This document shows, piece by piece, positions 46,137 through 58,010 of a stretch of DNA of 64,000 nt (positions are counted from its first letter, which is position 1; the number at the start of each line of letters is the position of its first letter). Below the pieces are notes generated by a model, which saw only the letters and a list, made by a program, of their open reading frames with translations, had not been told where the DNA came from and ran no database searches. The translations under genes were made by a program, and so were the position numbers. Origin of the DNA: Vicia villosa. Lineage: Eukaryota > Streptophyta > Magnoliopsida > Fabales > Fabaceae. Location of the stretch: positions 310,001-374,000 of the forward strand of contig NW_026705419.1 of NCBI RefSeq assembly GCF_029867415.1, given 5' to 3'.

Positions 46137-46394
46137 CTGCATGAATTATGATTTATGCTTTATTTTAGAATGGAGGGATGATGATGAATAAGAAACGTTG
46201 CCATTTTTTATTTATTTATAACAAAAGTAAAAGTAAAAAAGAAAGACAGGGAACAAAAATGTTTGAATGCAAAAACGTCCTTTTATTAATGATTTTAACA
46301 TTGAAAAACAACAAATGATGCCCTACATGTGTTCACTGTGTCTTGGGCAGAACACAGGAATTATTGCATGATGAACAAAAACAAACAGTATTAC
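46137..46394 (-). other. Predicted 258-nt intron of E between protease and RT
   Basis: The donor A|GTAATAC overlaps the gag-pro stop, and the acceptor CATGCAG ends at 46137. The reading phase on both sides agrees with a protease-RT fusion and is the same phase as in A, although the intron sequences differ. It contains an aaataaataa-rich tract and no ORF. Confidence 0.72.
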
Positions 46395-49300
46395 TCTTGA
46401 TCAAAAGCAATTGAGATGATGTCCTTGGACGACCAGTTGAGAAGCTTCTGTCCTGGGACACACGGCTTGATCCATTCCTCGATGGCATAATCGCTATCCA
46501 TATCATCATCAGCAGCACATACATGATCTTTCACAATGCCAGCACTAGAGAACTTGATTGGAACGAAGGTTATGGGCTTCTTGGGGGGCCCATCAGATGA
46601 ACTCTGACCCAACTGATATCCAATCCCACATTTATCCTGCTTGATTGGTAAATCCAAGACTCGGCCCCATCCTTGAAGATGACCAGATTCAACCACAACT
46701 TTAGCTTCCTTTAGTGAAGACATGGGAGCCTCTAACTTCTTATTTTCAACATAAGGGATCTTGATAGTCTGGACAGCTTCAAAGGCCTGGCAAGGCGTCT
46801 CGTGGACCTCTCCTTCCACCTCGATATACCTGAAAGACGCGAGATGACTTACTACGTGTTCTTCTTCCCCACATATGGTGACTATCTTTCTTTGAGTTGC
46901 GAACTTGAGTTTCTGATGCAATGTGGAAGTCACGGCCCCAGCAGCATGGATCCATGGACGTCCCAGGAGACAACTGTAAGACGGGTGGATATCCATCACA
47001 AAGAAAGTAATGGTGAAGAGCTGGGGACCTATCATTATTGGCAAGTCAACTTCCCCAAACACTGATCTCTTTGAGCCATCAAAAGCTCTCACCGTCAGTT
47101 CACTCGGCCTTATCTCAACACCAGAATAATCTAGCCTCATCAAAGACGACTTCGGTAATACATTCAAAGAAGATCCAGTATCCACGAGAACACGTGATAA
47201 CATAGTCCCTTTACACTCCACTGATATATGCAAAGCTCTATTGTGGTTTCTACCTTCGGAAGGCAAGTCTGCATCAGTGAATCCCAATCCATTACCAGCG
47301 TTGATGTTTGACACCACTCCTTCAAGTTGATTCACTGAGATTTCCGGAGGGACAAAGGCAGTACTTAGAAGTCTTAATAAAGCATTTCGATGTGTCTCCG
47401 AACACAGGAGCAACTGCAAAATCGAAATCTTTGATTGAGTTTGACTCAGTTGGTCAACCACTTTATACTCACTTTTCTTGATGATCTTTAAGAACTCTTC
47501 CATCTCTTTGGCCACAGTATCTTCAGAATTAGAGCTTTGCCCCTGATCCACTGCATCTTCTGCCACTCTTTTCCCTTTAGCTTGAGCTAGAGCTTCTGCA
47601 TTATCATCGCGGGTATTCTGGGGAGGATTGAGAATACGACCACTCCTTGTCATTCTTCCAATGCCAACAACATTATCCACATCTTCTTTCTCAACCGGCA
47701 TTTTAATCTCATACTGAGCCCCTTGGTAGAAAACTTCTCCCCCATAATTCCATGGGATTGCTTTTTCACTATTATACGGGACGGGACCAGGCAATGTAAT
47801 GACCAAAGGAGGTGCTCTGGCAGGAATCAGAATTTTGGCAGGAGTATACGGGATGGATGCCACATTGACTTCATTCTCGACCATTTCGGGACGTCGCACA
47901 CGCTCAAACTATAGATACCCACTATCTATCAACTGTTGAACCCCACTTTTCACCTTATCACAAACTGAGGAAATGGCCATGCAATCAATACAGAATTCTC
48001 CACAACCAGAGTATAGACCCATTCTCAATAATTCCCCCTTCAATAATGGCAATAGAGAGCCCAATTCGATCACATATTTGACCAAGCGAGCATCTTCAAC
48101 AACCTCAATGGCATTTGCCGCATGAGTTCCATGGGGAGGCATAGGATTCTGAACAACATTAGGTCCTTGAGTAGGAGTAAACTCGATGGCTTTAGAGTCG
48201 AGAAGATCCTGGACTTTATGCTTTAATGCTTTACAGTTTTCAATATTATGTCCAGGTGACCCAGAGTGGAACTCACATCTTGCATTGGCATCCCAACTAG
48301 CAGGCAACTTAGCAGGAGTGGCCAGAGTCCTCAATTGGACCAACTTCAAATCGAGGAGATATGGCAATACTTGGGCATATGTCATCGGGATCGGATCAAA
48401 AACCCTTTTTGGCATTTTCGGCCGTTGTTGATACTGACGTGGCGGATACCCTTGTTGTTGATGTTGGAAAGGAGCATTTGGTATAGTCACAGCGGCTACC
48501 TGTTGATAAGCCTGGTTTCTGCCTCCCCCATAGTAAGCAGCACTAGTCTCGCCTTCTCTTTTCTTGGCAAACCCATTGTATGGCTTCTTTCCACCAGCCC
48601 CAGAGGAGGAACTAGCAGCACTTGGATTCTGTATTCTACCAGCCTTAATTCCACTTTCAATTCGTTCACCAATCATAACCAAATCGGCGAAACTCGAGGA
48701 TGCAGAGCAGGCGGAGTAGTATTGGCCCTCCAGAGTATTGGTGAACATATCCATCATTTCTCTTTCCAGCATAGGTGGTTGGACTCTGGCCGCCAACTCG
48801 CGCCATTTCTGCGCATATTCTTTGAAGGACTCATTAGCTTTCTGGGCTAGATTCTGTAACTGAGTGCGATTTGGTGCCATGTCAACATTATACTGATATT
48901 GCTTTATGAAGGCCTCAACTAGGTCCCTCCAACTTCGGATATTAGCTCTCTCTAACCTCATGTACCACTCCAAGGATGCCCCAGTCAGGCTATCTTGAAA
49001 GAAATGCATCAACAATCCTTCGTCCTCGGAGTACACATGCATTTTGCGATAGTAAGCTCGGACATGTGTCTTAGGACAAGTATTCCCCTTGTATTTCTCA
49101 AAGTCGGGTACCTTGAATTTCGGTGGCACACGGACGCCAGGAACTAAACCCAAGTCCATGATATCCATCCCCAGTCCTTGGCCTTCCATGGCCCTCATCC
49201 TTTCCTCCAGACCTCTAAACATCCTTCCAGCATCATGTGGAAGTCCCCATTCACTTTTAGGAAACAAATCCTCGTGTCGGTCTTCTTCCAACACGGGGAT

Positions 49301-49607
49301 AGCAGCAGCCCTTCTGATTTGTTGTGTAGTTTGTCCTTCAGGAGTAGGCTGGGGAGGCCCACGAGGATTGCCTTGATTGGCAGCAGAAGGAATTACACTA
49401 GGTCCTCCATTCACAGGTTCACCGTTGACACGGATATCAGCAGAATTTCTTTGCGGGGGGGTCCGCAACAACCTGAGCAACCGTGTCCATCCGGATTCTG
49501 AGCTCTTCTTGGCGATCAGCCATGCCTTGCATGACTTCCATGAACTGAGCCATCTGAGAAGTAACCTGAGCTCTCATCTGGATAAGATCATCCCTTAACT
49601 GATCCAT
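46391..49607 (-). pseudogene. gag-pro: E gag-protease with frameshift and in-frame stop
   Basis: The expected start is the Met at 49607 (MDQLRDD), a coiled coil. A run of seven C on the coding strand (plus-strand 49455-49461) shifts the frame about 50 codons later; one base fewer would keep it open. Capsid (HFFQDSLTGASLEWY, FKEYAQKWRE) and knuckle C-x2-H-x5-H-x4-C (CEFHSGSPGHNIENC) follow. A TAG at 47909-47911 interrupts the frame before protease. The protease has DTGSS (Asp codon at 47180-47182) and LLGRPW. The ORF ends in the predicted intron donor. A 371-nt spacer separates gag from ORF1. Confidence 0.9.
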
Positions 49608-49978
49608 TTACAGTGATTGATTAGCCCTTGTGTAGTAGCGATGTGTAGGTGGAGGTGCAATTGCTGAAAGAGAAAGCCTGATCAGTCAAATAAGAACATC
49701 ATCTGATGTACCTGTTTGTGCATGATGTGTATGAGGTGCATGTGTGCATATGATGTGAGGTGCCATTTTCAAAGTTCCAAAATTTTTAATATTAATCAAG
49801 AATGTTTAACAATGTGACAAAGGATAAGCACAAGAGGAAACAAAAGACTCAGATTTCATTAATAACGTACTCTTAAATTCGGGCATACCCATTCATTAAC
49901 CAGATAGTTCAAATAACGAAAAATAGAAGGACCCCATCCAACAAGCCTGGTGGTGGTCATGAAATACAAGCTCAATTA

Positions 49979-51883
49979 TTAATCCATCTTGGTGTAAAAC
50001 AAAGGTCCTCCTTGTCTGAAGTGCTCGTCGTTCCACTTCTTAGTTTCATCAAACATTTTCTTGGTCACTTCTCGATCTCTTCCTTTCACAAAACTCTGAA
50101 TCACCACATCTTTGCGAAACAACTGCCCATCTAACATCTCACAGTGGACCATCAAGCTCTCACATCCTTTGCAATCAGGGAGGGTATCCTTCTTAGATGT
50201 GCTTCCTATTTCCGTTATCTGGTTTCTGAGCTTTGCATTCTCTTCTGTTAGTCGAGCGGAGCGGAGATGACTACCTTTAAGCTGCGTCTCAACTGCTATC
50301 CTTTGGGTAATTTCCTCTTCAAGCTTCTTCTCGACTACTATCCTCTGGGTAGTTTCCTCTTCAAGCTTCTTTTTCAAACTCTTCACCTCGGCCCTAGCCT
50401 CTTTCTCTATTCTGAGCTTGTGAGCCCTTAAGTCTTCTCTGTATTCTCGCTTGAGCTTTTCTTCCGCTTCTTTTACAGCTTCTTCTATAACCCTTTGATG
50501 GTCCTCAACACGAACAGTGGTAGCTCTTTCACCCCTTTCAGCTCTAGCCCTTTTTTGAACTCTGGAAGATCCTCCTTTCAGCATTTTAACCTCATGTGCT
50601 TATTCATCCCTTTTCTGATCCACCAAGAAGTACTTTATCTTAGCATCTTCCCCTTTTTCTCGCAACCGGATATTTTCCACATGCACTTGGTTGTACTCTT
50701 CAGCTGGTACAGTGGCAGTTAAAATCTCAGGTGGTTGTTCATATAGAGGACTAACCTTCGGGAAGGGCAACAGGCATTCCTTAACTCTCTCTTTAACCCA
50801 TTCAGTATAAGCTTGCTTAGCAATAGCATTCTTCCCCCCCAAGGTAGTTCGGTCATCTGTATGAATGTTGTTCCACGCGCTTCTTGCCTTCTCCAAACCT
50901 TTTGGGTCGGTTCCTTTCTCAAAGCAAACAGTCTCGAATATCTCTTTATCCAAAGGCTTGTCCTTCAGTGCAAAACCCAACTGGCGCAGTGCGAGCCTCG
51001 GATTATAATTGATAACTCCTTTTGTTCCTATGAGAGGAACATTGTCAAAATTGCCACATCTGGTTATAACTTGCTCTATGTTTGTTCGGAGGTGATACCA
51101 AACAATATCGTTTGCAGTAAGTCCCATGATCCTTTGAGGCCATTTCTGTGAATCTCTTGTGGTGACAAACGCTCCGCTTTTAGGCAAATGTGAAGAAAAC
51201 CATTCGTATAGTATTGGTAAACAGCCCCCAACTGATCCTTTTTTCCCATACCTAGAATGGATGGCATAATAAGTGTCGGCCAACAGAGTGGGCACAGGAT
51301 TTTGATCCATAAAGAGACAGATGGCAGTAAGATCGACAAAATTTGGAATATTCGGGAACATCACTAATCCATAGATCATGACGGTCAGGAGAGCATTGAA
51401 TTCTTTCCACTTTTCCTCAATAGCAAGGGCTTCAGCCTTCTTCATCAGAAATCTCACATAGAATCCATGGGTTCCACCATTAGGCTTCCAGTTATCCGTA
51501 ACATCCTTCAAGCTCAAATAAAGAGCACCCGCAATGCGGTCCATTTTGTGCTTCTCAGGTACACATACAAAAGGAACCTTATGTTGGACTTTGATTTGAA
51601 GAATGTGTGCATACTCTTCGAGGGTAGGGGCTAATTGGTAATCTTGAAAGGTGAAGCAGCGCAGCTCAGAATCATAGAACTGAAGAAGAGTATAGAGACC
51701 CCACTCATCAATACGAGTAGTTAACATAAGCAGAATGTGGCCATAAGTCTTTCTGAACTCATCCAGATTGTGCCCAGTAACTAGGGTGCTCAACTGAACC
51801 AAAGGGGTCGTGTCCTCACGGTAAAAACTGCAAGTGAAGGTACTTTTCGTAGCCTCTTTGTTGACGGTCACACTGTTAGCCAT
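49979..51883 (-). pseudogene. E ORF1 with in-frame stop
   Basis: Homologous to A and G ORF1: FTFQDYQLAPTLEEYAHIL, TVMIYGLVMFPN and FMDQNPVPTLL blocks are present. I chose the Met at 51883 (MANSV); the frame is open a little further upstream. A TAA at 50600-50602 splits the frame; the part after it (50599-49979) stays open and is a strongly charged coiled coil (repeated KKLEEETTQRI-type heptads) ending in YTKMD. Without the stop the protein would be longer than A ORF1, mainly because of the coiled coil. Confidence 0.85.
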
Positions 51884-52117
51884 TCTTGATGAGAAGTGTT
51901 GACTTTGGATACCCTGAAAAATGGCATGCATATGAATATTAATCTCTTTTTTTCTTTCCCTTTTTTTTCTTCTTTTTTTTTCTTTTTTCCTTTTTTTTTG
52001 AAATTAAACATGCTATGATGAGTATGATGCAATGAAAGGTCCTCTCCATATAAGAGAAGTGTATGTTGCCTCTGAACAAGATCGGATGTTGCAGGATCAA
52101 AGGTCCGGCATAGGTAC
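51884..52117 (-). other. E leader remnant, cut by insertion F
   Basis: Non-coding sequence upstream of ORF1, with a T/C-rich tract at 51941-52000. The last bases GGTAC (52113-52117) would be the target duplication of F. No PBS is reached. Confidence 0.65.
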
Positions 52118-52379
52118 TGTCATACCCCAATTTTTGACCCTAAGATCATACCTCATTTGCATATAAATCATCAATCAAGAGTTTCATCTTAAAGCTCTGC
52201 TCTCGGTGTTATGCTCACTTCATCTGCAAGGGAATCATCGAGCACCAATGTTTTAGTCTTGTATATATTGTTTTACTAACCAAAATACCAAAAATATTGC
52301 CTTGTGCTTTTGTGTGTTTGTGTTTTGTAGGTACGAAGTCATAACATCCATCAAAAGGAGCATTTTTCAACATTTTCAC

Positions 52380-52566
52380 TATGCAAATCGATTTGCATAA
52401 GGTGTAAATCTATTTACACAACTGTTTCTGCACCAGATTTGCTTCTGCCATCAGTGCAAATCGATTTGCATAAGACAGCAATCGATTTGCATAACTGTTT
52501 TTTCCCCAGATTTTGCCTTTTTTAGCTATGTAAATAGATTTGCATAAAGTGTAAATCGATTGCACC
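52380..52566. repeat. Palindromic ATGCAAATCGATTTGCAT cluster upstream of F promoter
   Basis: A perfect 20-bp palindrome TATGCAAATCGATTTGCATA is at 52380-52399. Related copies follow at about 52403 (TGTAAATCTATTTACA), 52455-52470 (TGCAAATCGATTTGCA, perfect), 52479, 52529 and 52550. The half-site ATGCAAAT is an octamer-like sequence. Confidence 0.85.
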
Positions 52567-52804
52567 AGTGCGAATTTGGAAAAATGAAGGCAAATTTCAG
52601 CTTTTGAAAGTGTTGACATCATTTGCAAGCATGGGAAGCATGACTTAGCTCTTGTATTTGATTACCTACATCATTTAATCATAAACCCTCATGTGATTGC
52701 ATCAAGACCATTGGATCTCATTTTTGGCTCCAAATCCTTTTCCCAAGCCTAATTCTATTTTCCAATCCTAACTCCAAACCACAAAAATTCCTAAGCCTAG
52801 CTCC

Positions 52805-52812
52805 TATAAATT
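52805..52812 (+). promoter_or_regulatory. TATA box of F LTR
   Basis: CCTATAAATTAAGCC is followed by a C/T-rich leader (TTCCCCTCTTC). It lies about 690 nt into the LTR, much closer to the LTR start than in A or G. Confidence 0.65.
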
Positions 52813-53265
52813 AAGCCATTCCCCTCTTCATTTTTCAAGCTTTGATAGCCAAGAAAACTCTTGCTCTTTCTCTCCTCACCTCTTCCAAACCCCTCACTCA
52901 AAGCTCTTGTTTCTTCCACAAAAATTAGTGAGTCACATCTTGAACCTCACTAATTTAGAGCTAAACCTCAACATAAACACTACTTTCTTCATCAATTGTG
53001 AGAGATCAAGGCTTGTGGTTGTGTGTTCTTGAAGAAGATTCAAAGTTTGTGAAAGATTTGGTAAAATTCTAGATCCTTTCCATAATCCAAGATGTGATCC
53101 ATTGTTTTTTATGCTTGATGCACCTTTGGTGCTACATTGATGAGTTTTTCTTGCTTACTTGATACATTTTCGTGCACAAATTGATCCAAGATCACAAGGT
53201 GTTTGGTTTTATGTTTAAACAAGTTTTCTTCTCTTTATTTGCTGTTTTTTTGAAAAACTGTGTTG

Positions 53266-53376
53266 TGCAAATCGATTTACATCTGGTGCAAATCGATTTA
53301 CATAACTGAAAAACTGCGCAGATTTGAAAATAGAGTTATGCAAATCGATTTACACTCTGTGCAAATCAATTTACAT
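53266..53376. repeat. Second palindromic cluster, downstream of F promoter
   Basis: TGCAAATCGATTTACA occurs at 53266, 53287 and 53339, and TGCAAATCAATTTACA at 53359. These are the same motif family as 52380-52566, about 460 bp downstream of the TATA box. Confidence 0.85.
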
Positions 53377-55479
53377 CTGAGCAGAATGTGTTTTTTTGCC
53401 TTTTTTGACTTGTTTTTGGTTCTAACTCATCTTCTACTCCTTTCTTTTGATATTTTCTTTGAATCACAAGTTAGAGGCCTAATTTCTCTCTAATTTCAAT
53501 GGACTTAGGGCGTCGATAGGATGAGAATCCAAATCCGCAAAATTAAGTGATTGAAATTATGGATGAAAGGAGCCTTTGAATGTGGTTCCATCTTTTATTT
53601 CTTTTTATTTTGATCGATGAAAGTCTTAATACCTTGAGAATTCTTATGGATTCTTGGTAAAGACTAGATCGCTCCTTATTTTTATTTTCGTGCGGTATTG
53701 CTTTCGGAAAGTGATCTACATATCACTTCTCTCGCATGCATTAGCACATAAAGTTTTGACCGGCCTCGTTGTAGGGTGATTTCTACATAAATCACTTGGC
53801 GATCTGCTTAACATAGCGCAATATTTCGTGTCCCGAATCAAAAAGATCAAATATGGAAGAGAATTGTATGCGGTTGATTTAAGACTTATGGAGGTTTATC
53901 GTGTAGTCGCTATGATTTTATCAAGCTTCTGATAAATTTCCATTGAATTTAAATCCGAGAACATCTTTCACTCACCATCGATCTTCCTTACTAACTTTGA
54001 TAACATACTTGACAAGTTTCAAGATGGTTATCTTTAACATCTAACAATTGACTTTAATTTCCGCAATTTATTATATTGCTCTTTATATTTTGCTTTATGA
54101 TTTGCTTTAGCATTTCATCATATTTACATTACGCTATTTTCTCTTTGTCCATTTGGACGTTTATATTCCGCTATTTTCTCTTTGTCCATTTGGACATATG
54201 TTTATGCTTCCGCTATTTTTCTTTTGTCCACTTGGACCATACTTTACTTTTATGCTAAAACACTAATAAATAACAAAAATCTAAAAAACACCTAAGGCTC
54301 TCTTTTGGACTATTGGTTACTATCCCTAGCATTTTGGAGATTCGGACTTATGGACCTAGTACCTCTGGACCCTTATTCTATTGTTACTCTGCTGTTATTC
54401 TGTCTGTCTGGCATTGGATTGTTGTCTGTTTGTATGTGCAGGTATTTCCTTGAAAGCCCTTGATGGTTAATTCCAAGGCATTTATATAAGGATTTTACCC
54501 GAAAACAGCCGTTACTCTGCCCGATTTTTGTCAGAATTTTAATGTGCTTAATGCGAAATGGTGCTAAGATAATAAGTTCATCTGGATCCCCAAGTGATAA
54601 TGTTGGTTTAGTATTGATATTCCAAAGGATGGGAAATCTACCTTGACTCACAATGTCAAGTGTTGGCTTCTTATTTCGATTAGACCGTTTCTTTCCTTAG
54701 CTTTTATTTTACGCAATAGGATAGCCTCTTCATCTCCTCCCATTCTTAAATTTTCAAAATCTTCTCCCTTTTTCAAAAACCTTCTTATGTTTGCAATCAT
54801 TTTCAAAACGTTTTCTTTAAAATATCTTTTGCCCTTAGTGGCCTTTTCCTCTTTTTCTTCAAAAGTTTAGACACTGTTAATTGTCGAAACGAGTGGTTAT
54901 ACCCCACGATTTTGAAATTGATTGATATAATGAGATCTTTTCCGCGTGAGAGAGCTAGTCGCATACTCGTCGATTTTATCCGAGTTGGAGCCCTTCTTTC
55001 ATTAGCGATGCAAAGAACTCGTTTGTTCTCATGCTCAAGATCAATGGCTGAGTATTTCTCTCCGACAATGATAAAGTGTTTATTCGTTTTAAAAAGCGTT
55101 TTTCCCTTTTAAGCGGAACTACACTAGCTCTGACTTCTCCATTGCACCGAGGAGGTATGTAGGCACAAGGCTTAATGTCTTGCCGAGCTTATTTTTAAAA
55201 AAAATCAAACAAACCCTTTTTTAGCACACACGACACAGATTTTCAAAAAGGTTCCTGTGGAGTACCACAGATATGAGGGGTGCTTAAAACCTTCCCCTTG
55301 TATAAACAACACCCGTACCTAAGATCTCTTCTTTTTGTTTTAAAAACAAACTTTGGGTTTTATTCGTTCTTTTCCCTTTTCCTTTGGAAACAATAAAGCG
55401 CGGTGGCGACTTTCACTGAAATATTGAGTCGAGTCAATTCTATGGCTTCGATCTCAGATTTTCCCCGCTACAGAAAAAA

Positions 55480-55488
55480 TGGAGACTT
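55480..55488 (+). promoter_or_regulatory. Truncated primer binding site of F
   Basis: After the LTR end CTACA and GAAAAAA comes TGGAGACTT, matching the first nine bases of the A PBS (TGGCGACTT) with one difference. The site is then cut by the G LTR start. GACTT (55484-55488) would be the G target duplication. Confidence 0.7.
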
Positions 55489-57043
55489 TGTCATACCCTA
55501 ACTTTTAACCCCCCTGAGATGACATATCTTCAGGATTTTCATCAGGTCAAAGCAAGTACCCAGAGCAGTCACTTCTTCATCTGGCATTTAATCAAGGATG
55601 TTCAAAGACAAGAAAACTCAGGCAAAGGATCAATCAATAGAAGGATTAATCTCTAACACAATCATAGGACTCAAAAGCTTCACTTTTATATTCACCTATG
55701 ATTGATTAGACACCCAGTCATCTGAGTACAGGTTTACTCAGGTCACCAGACTAGGGTTTTTGAGCCTATCAAGGACTGAAATCAGGGATCACCTTTGGGA
55801 AACCCTGAAAAGCTCCAAGACATCTATTAAAGACTTCAATCATCTTCAAATGATCCATACAATAAGATCCACTGGACATCACACCTCAATTCAAGATCCA
55901 CAGTCATCATTTTCATATGGTCGACAATTAGGGTTTTTAACCTAATTCATCTGGATAGTTGACTTTTAATCAGGGCATGGATCCAAAACTCAATACATGA
56001 TTCAAGAACCTCTACTACCTCAATATAACCCATTTACATCACTCATTTGAGGAGAAGATCTTAATTCCACACAAAAGTCCAAAATCTCACTTTATCTGGA
56101 AAAAGTCAACTGTATGGGATCACCTTTGACTTTTAAGATTTTTGGTCAAACCATGACTTTCAAAGATCAATATCATCAATATATGGATATTAAAGTCATT
56201 TGACCAAAGAAATTCAAGAAGAATCATCAAGGAGCAAAAAGTCGGGAATTAGGGTTTTTGAGGGCATTGTGGGAACTCAAAATTTCACCTACACAACTCA
56301 AAAAACTTCCAACATGAAAGTTGTAGATCTTGCAAAATAAAACAACATCTTACATAGGAACGTTTTTCAAAAGATCAACCATTTAAGAGATTTGGAATTT
56401 TGAAGCTTTAGGTTATAAAAACTTAGAAATTTTTCTAAGTGTTTTAACCTAGTTTTCATCCAACTTTGGGCTCATTTTTCACAATTTTCCCAAATGATTC
56501 TGAAGAAACCCCAAACTAATGATTTGAAGTAGATGTTTAGGGCTTTCCAAATTGTGCTCAACCTTCTCCAAATTCATTTTGAGCTAGGAGTTATGCTTGT
56601 TCAAAGTTGGCCTCATGAAGTGAAATTATAGGTCATGCCTCATTTTTGAACTTTGAAATTTTGTGCACATGACCTCACTTATGGATGCTACACGACCCAT
56701 AACACATCTGAAAATATGCCATGCATTCATTTTCACCATAGCATAAGAATTGAGGAAGATTCCCAAAACAAGAACATGTGATTATGTAATGATTACATTT
56801 GGGAATTTATGGCAAATTGATGAATCACCCAAGGAATCTTCTCACCAACCCATTAGAGTTCATTTCTGTCTCAGAATTGTCCCCTAAGATCAAGCAAAAT
56901 CGAGGGCTAGGGGATTGATCAAATGGAATCAAAATTCTCATCATTGCATAAGAGATATTTGCAAACTTCCTTCATGGCCAAGAAAACCAAATCAACCTCA
57001 CTAAGCAAGCTCACTCCTCTGCAACTATACTGAACCATTTGCC

Positions 57044-57051
57044 TATAAATA
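57044..57051 (+). promoter_or_regulatory. TATA box of G 5' LTR
   Basis: GCCTATAAATAGGAGAGC, nearly the A motif (GCCTATAAATAGAGG), lies at 1.56 kb into the LTR versus 1.59 kb in A. Confidence 0.75.
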
Positions 57052-57436
57052 GGAGAGCATACCTCAGTAGAAAAACACACCAAAGCAACAGAATTCTTGC
57101 TTTCTCTCTTCTTTCTTCATACTTAGTTTTTTCAAAGGTCCTTTGGCAAGAAGACTCGGATTCTTCAAACCAAAGCTCTCTCTTTGGAAGTAAGTATTCA
57201 AACACATTGGGGGAAGCATTTAGAGGTGATCCAGACCTCTGGAATACTTCTGGGCGTGGAGAATCATCATCTTCACCTCTCACTTGGAGCTGTTGCAGTT
57301 GGGGTCGAGCAAGAGGTTCTGGGCAATTTCAATCCAAGCCAGGCATCTCAACACCTTCCAGGAGGATCACTGAAGCTATCTGGATCGTTGCAATAACTCT
57401 GCAACACACTTTGATCAGAGCCAAATCTTCATTTTT

Positions 57437-57444
57437 CAGGTAAG
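57437..57444 (+). other. Splice-donor-like site in G LTR leader (CAG|GTAAGT)
   Basis: TTTTTCAG|GTAAGTTTC is a near-perfect plant donor, with the intron from 57440. The following 150 nt align with the sequence after the donor-like site of A. Confidence 0.5.
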
Positions 57445-57849
57445 TTTCAAGAACTTCAAACTCTATAATTCACGCATGATAAATTAGAAATGAGGTTACC
57501 AATTGGTTTCTGCACCTTTAAGGATCATTAGCCCTCAATCAATTGCATCATATCATGCATATAGAGTATTTCATGTTAAATTTCAGTTTTAGGGTTCTTA
57601 GTGTTCATGCGTGCGAATTTTGAGTTACACTGAAAATAAATGAAATTAAAGGACACCATCATGATCCTCGTTCAAAAACGAGCAAAATCCATGTTTACAT
57701 CTTTAAGTTTGGTTGAGAAACGAAGGAGATAGCAAATTCAAAAATTTGAAGCTTGAGGTTGAAGATGAAGATGGTGGCGCCATTTTTTGAATTTCCCAGA
57801 TTTGAGTTTATTTTATTTTGAATGATGGGTGTGTTATCTACGAATTCAT

Positions 57850-57927
57850 CGTAGTGTCCCAATGGTTACAGCGCGCGTCCAAAAGCCTTGCCTTGCCTTA
57901 GGTCTGGGGTTCGATCCCCCCCTCAGA
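57850..57927 (+). other. tRNA-like module 1 in G LTR
   Basis: TGTCCCAATGG (57855-57865) is A-box-like, and GGTTCGATCCC (57908-57918) is a perfect B box within a GGGG/CCCC T stem. The order and wording GTGTCCCAATGGTTACAGCGC resemble plant tRNA-Arg (GTGGCCCAATGG...GCGC), the same tRNA type as the likely Ogre primer. Box spacing is about ten nt longer than usual. It is a relic, not an intact tRNA. Confidence 0.5.
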
Positions 57928-58010
57928 CCTTTTGTTCATTTATTTTCTTTTTTTAGCTCATTCATTGCTTTATTCTACATATAATCATATGGGCTCCCTT
58001 CTTAAACAAG

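Larger units (their letters stand above)
38252..52117 (-). mobile_element. Element E: older degenerate Ogre, host of insertions A, H and F
   Basis: Order on the minus strand, right to left: leader remnant, ORF1, gag-protease, intron, pol, 3' UTR with 90-bp tandem repeats, PPT, 3' LTR (continued at 1986-2693). Each coding region has at least one inactivating change: TAA in ORF1, a homopolymer frameshift and TAG in gag-pro, TGA in pol. Its 5' LTR and PBS are not in the window because F and G are inserted in its leader at 52118. E protein sequences differ clearly from A throughout, so it is a distinct Ogre lineage. Confidence 0.9.
52118..55472 (+). mobile_element. Element F: 5' LTR (3355 bp), plus strand
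   Basis: It starts TGTCATACCCCAATTTTTGACC, identical over this stretch to the start of the A LTR, and ends CCCCGCTACA at 55472. It carries a TATA box, two palindrome clusters, AATAAA near 55390 and a CGCGGTGGCGACTTTCACTG block shared with related LTR ends. A partial PBS follows, so this is a 5' LTR of an element whose interior is displaced by insertion G to beyond the window. No coding frame is recognisable. Confidence 0.85.

Noticed and set aside
52118..55472. F as a solo LTR.
   Set aside because: It is followed by the GAAAAAA spacer and the first nine bases of a PBS, as expected for a 5' LTR.
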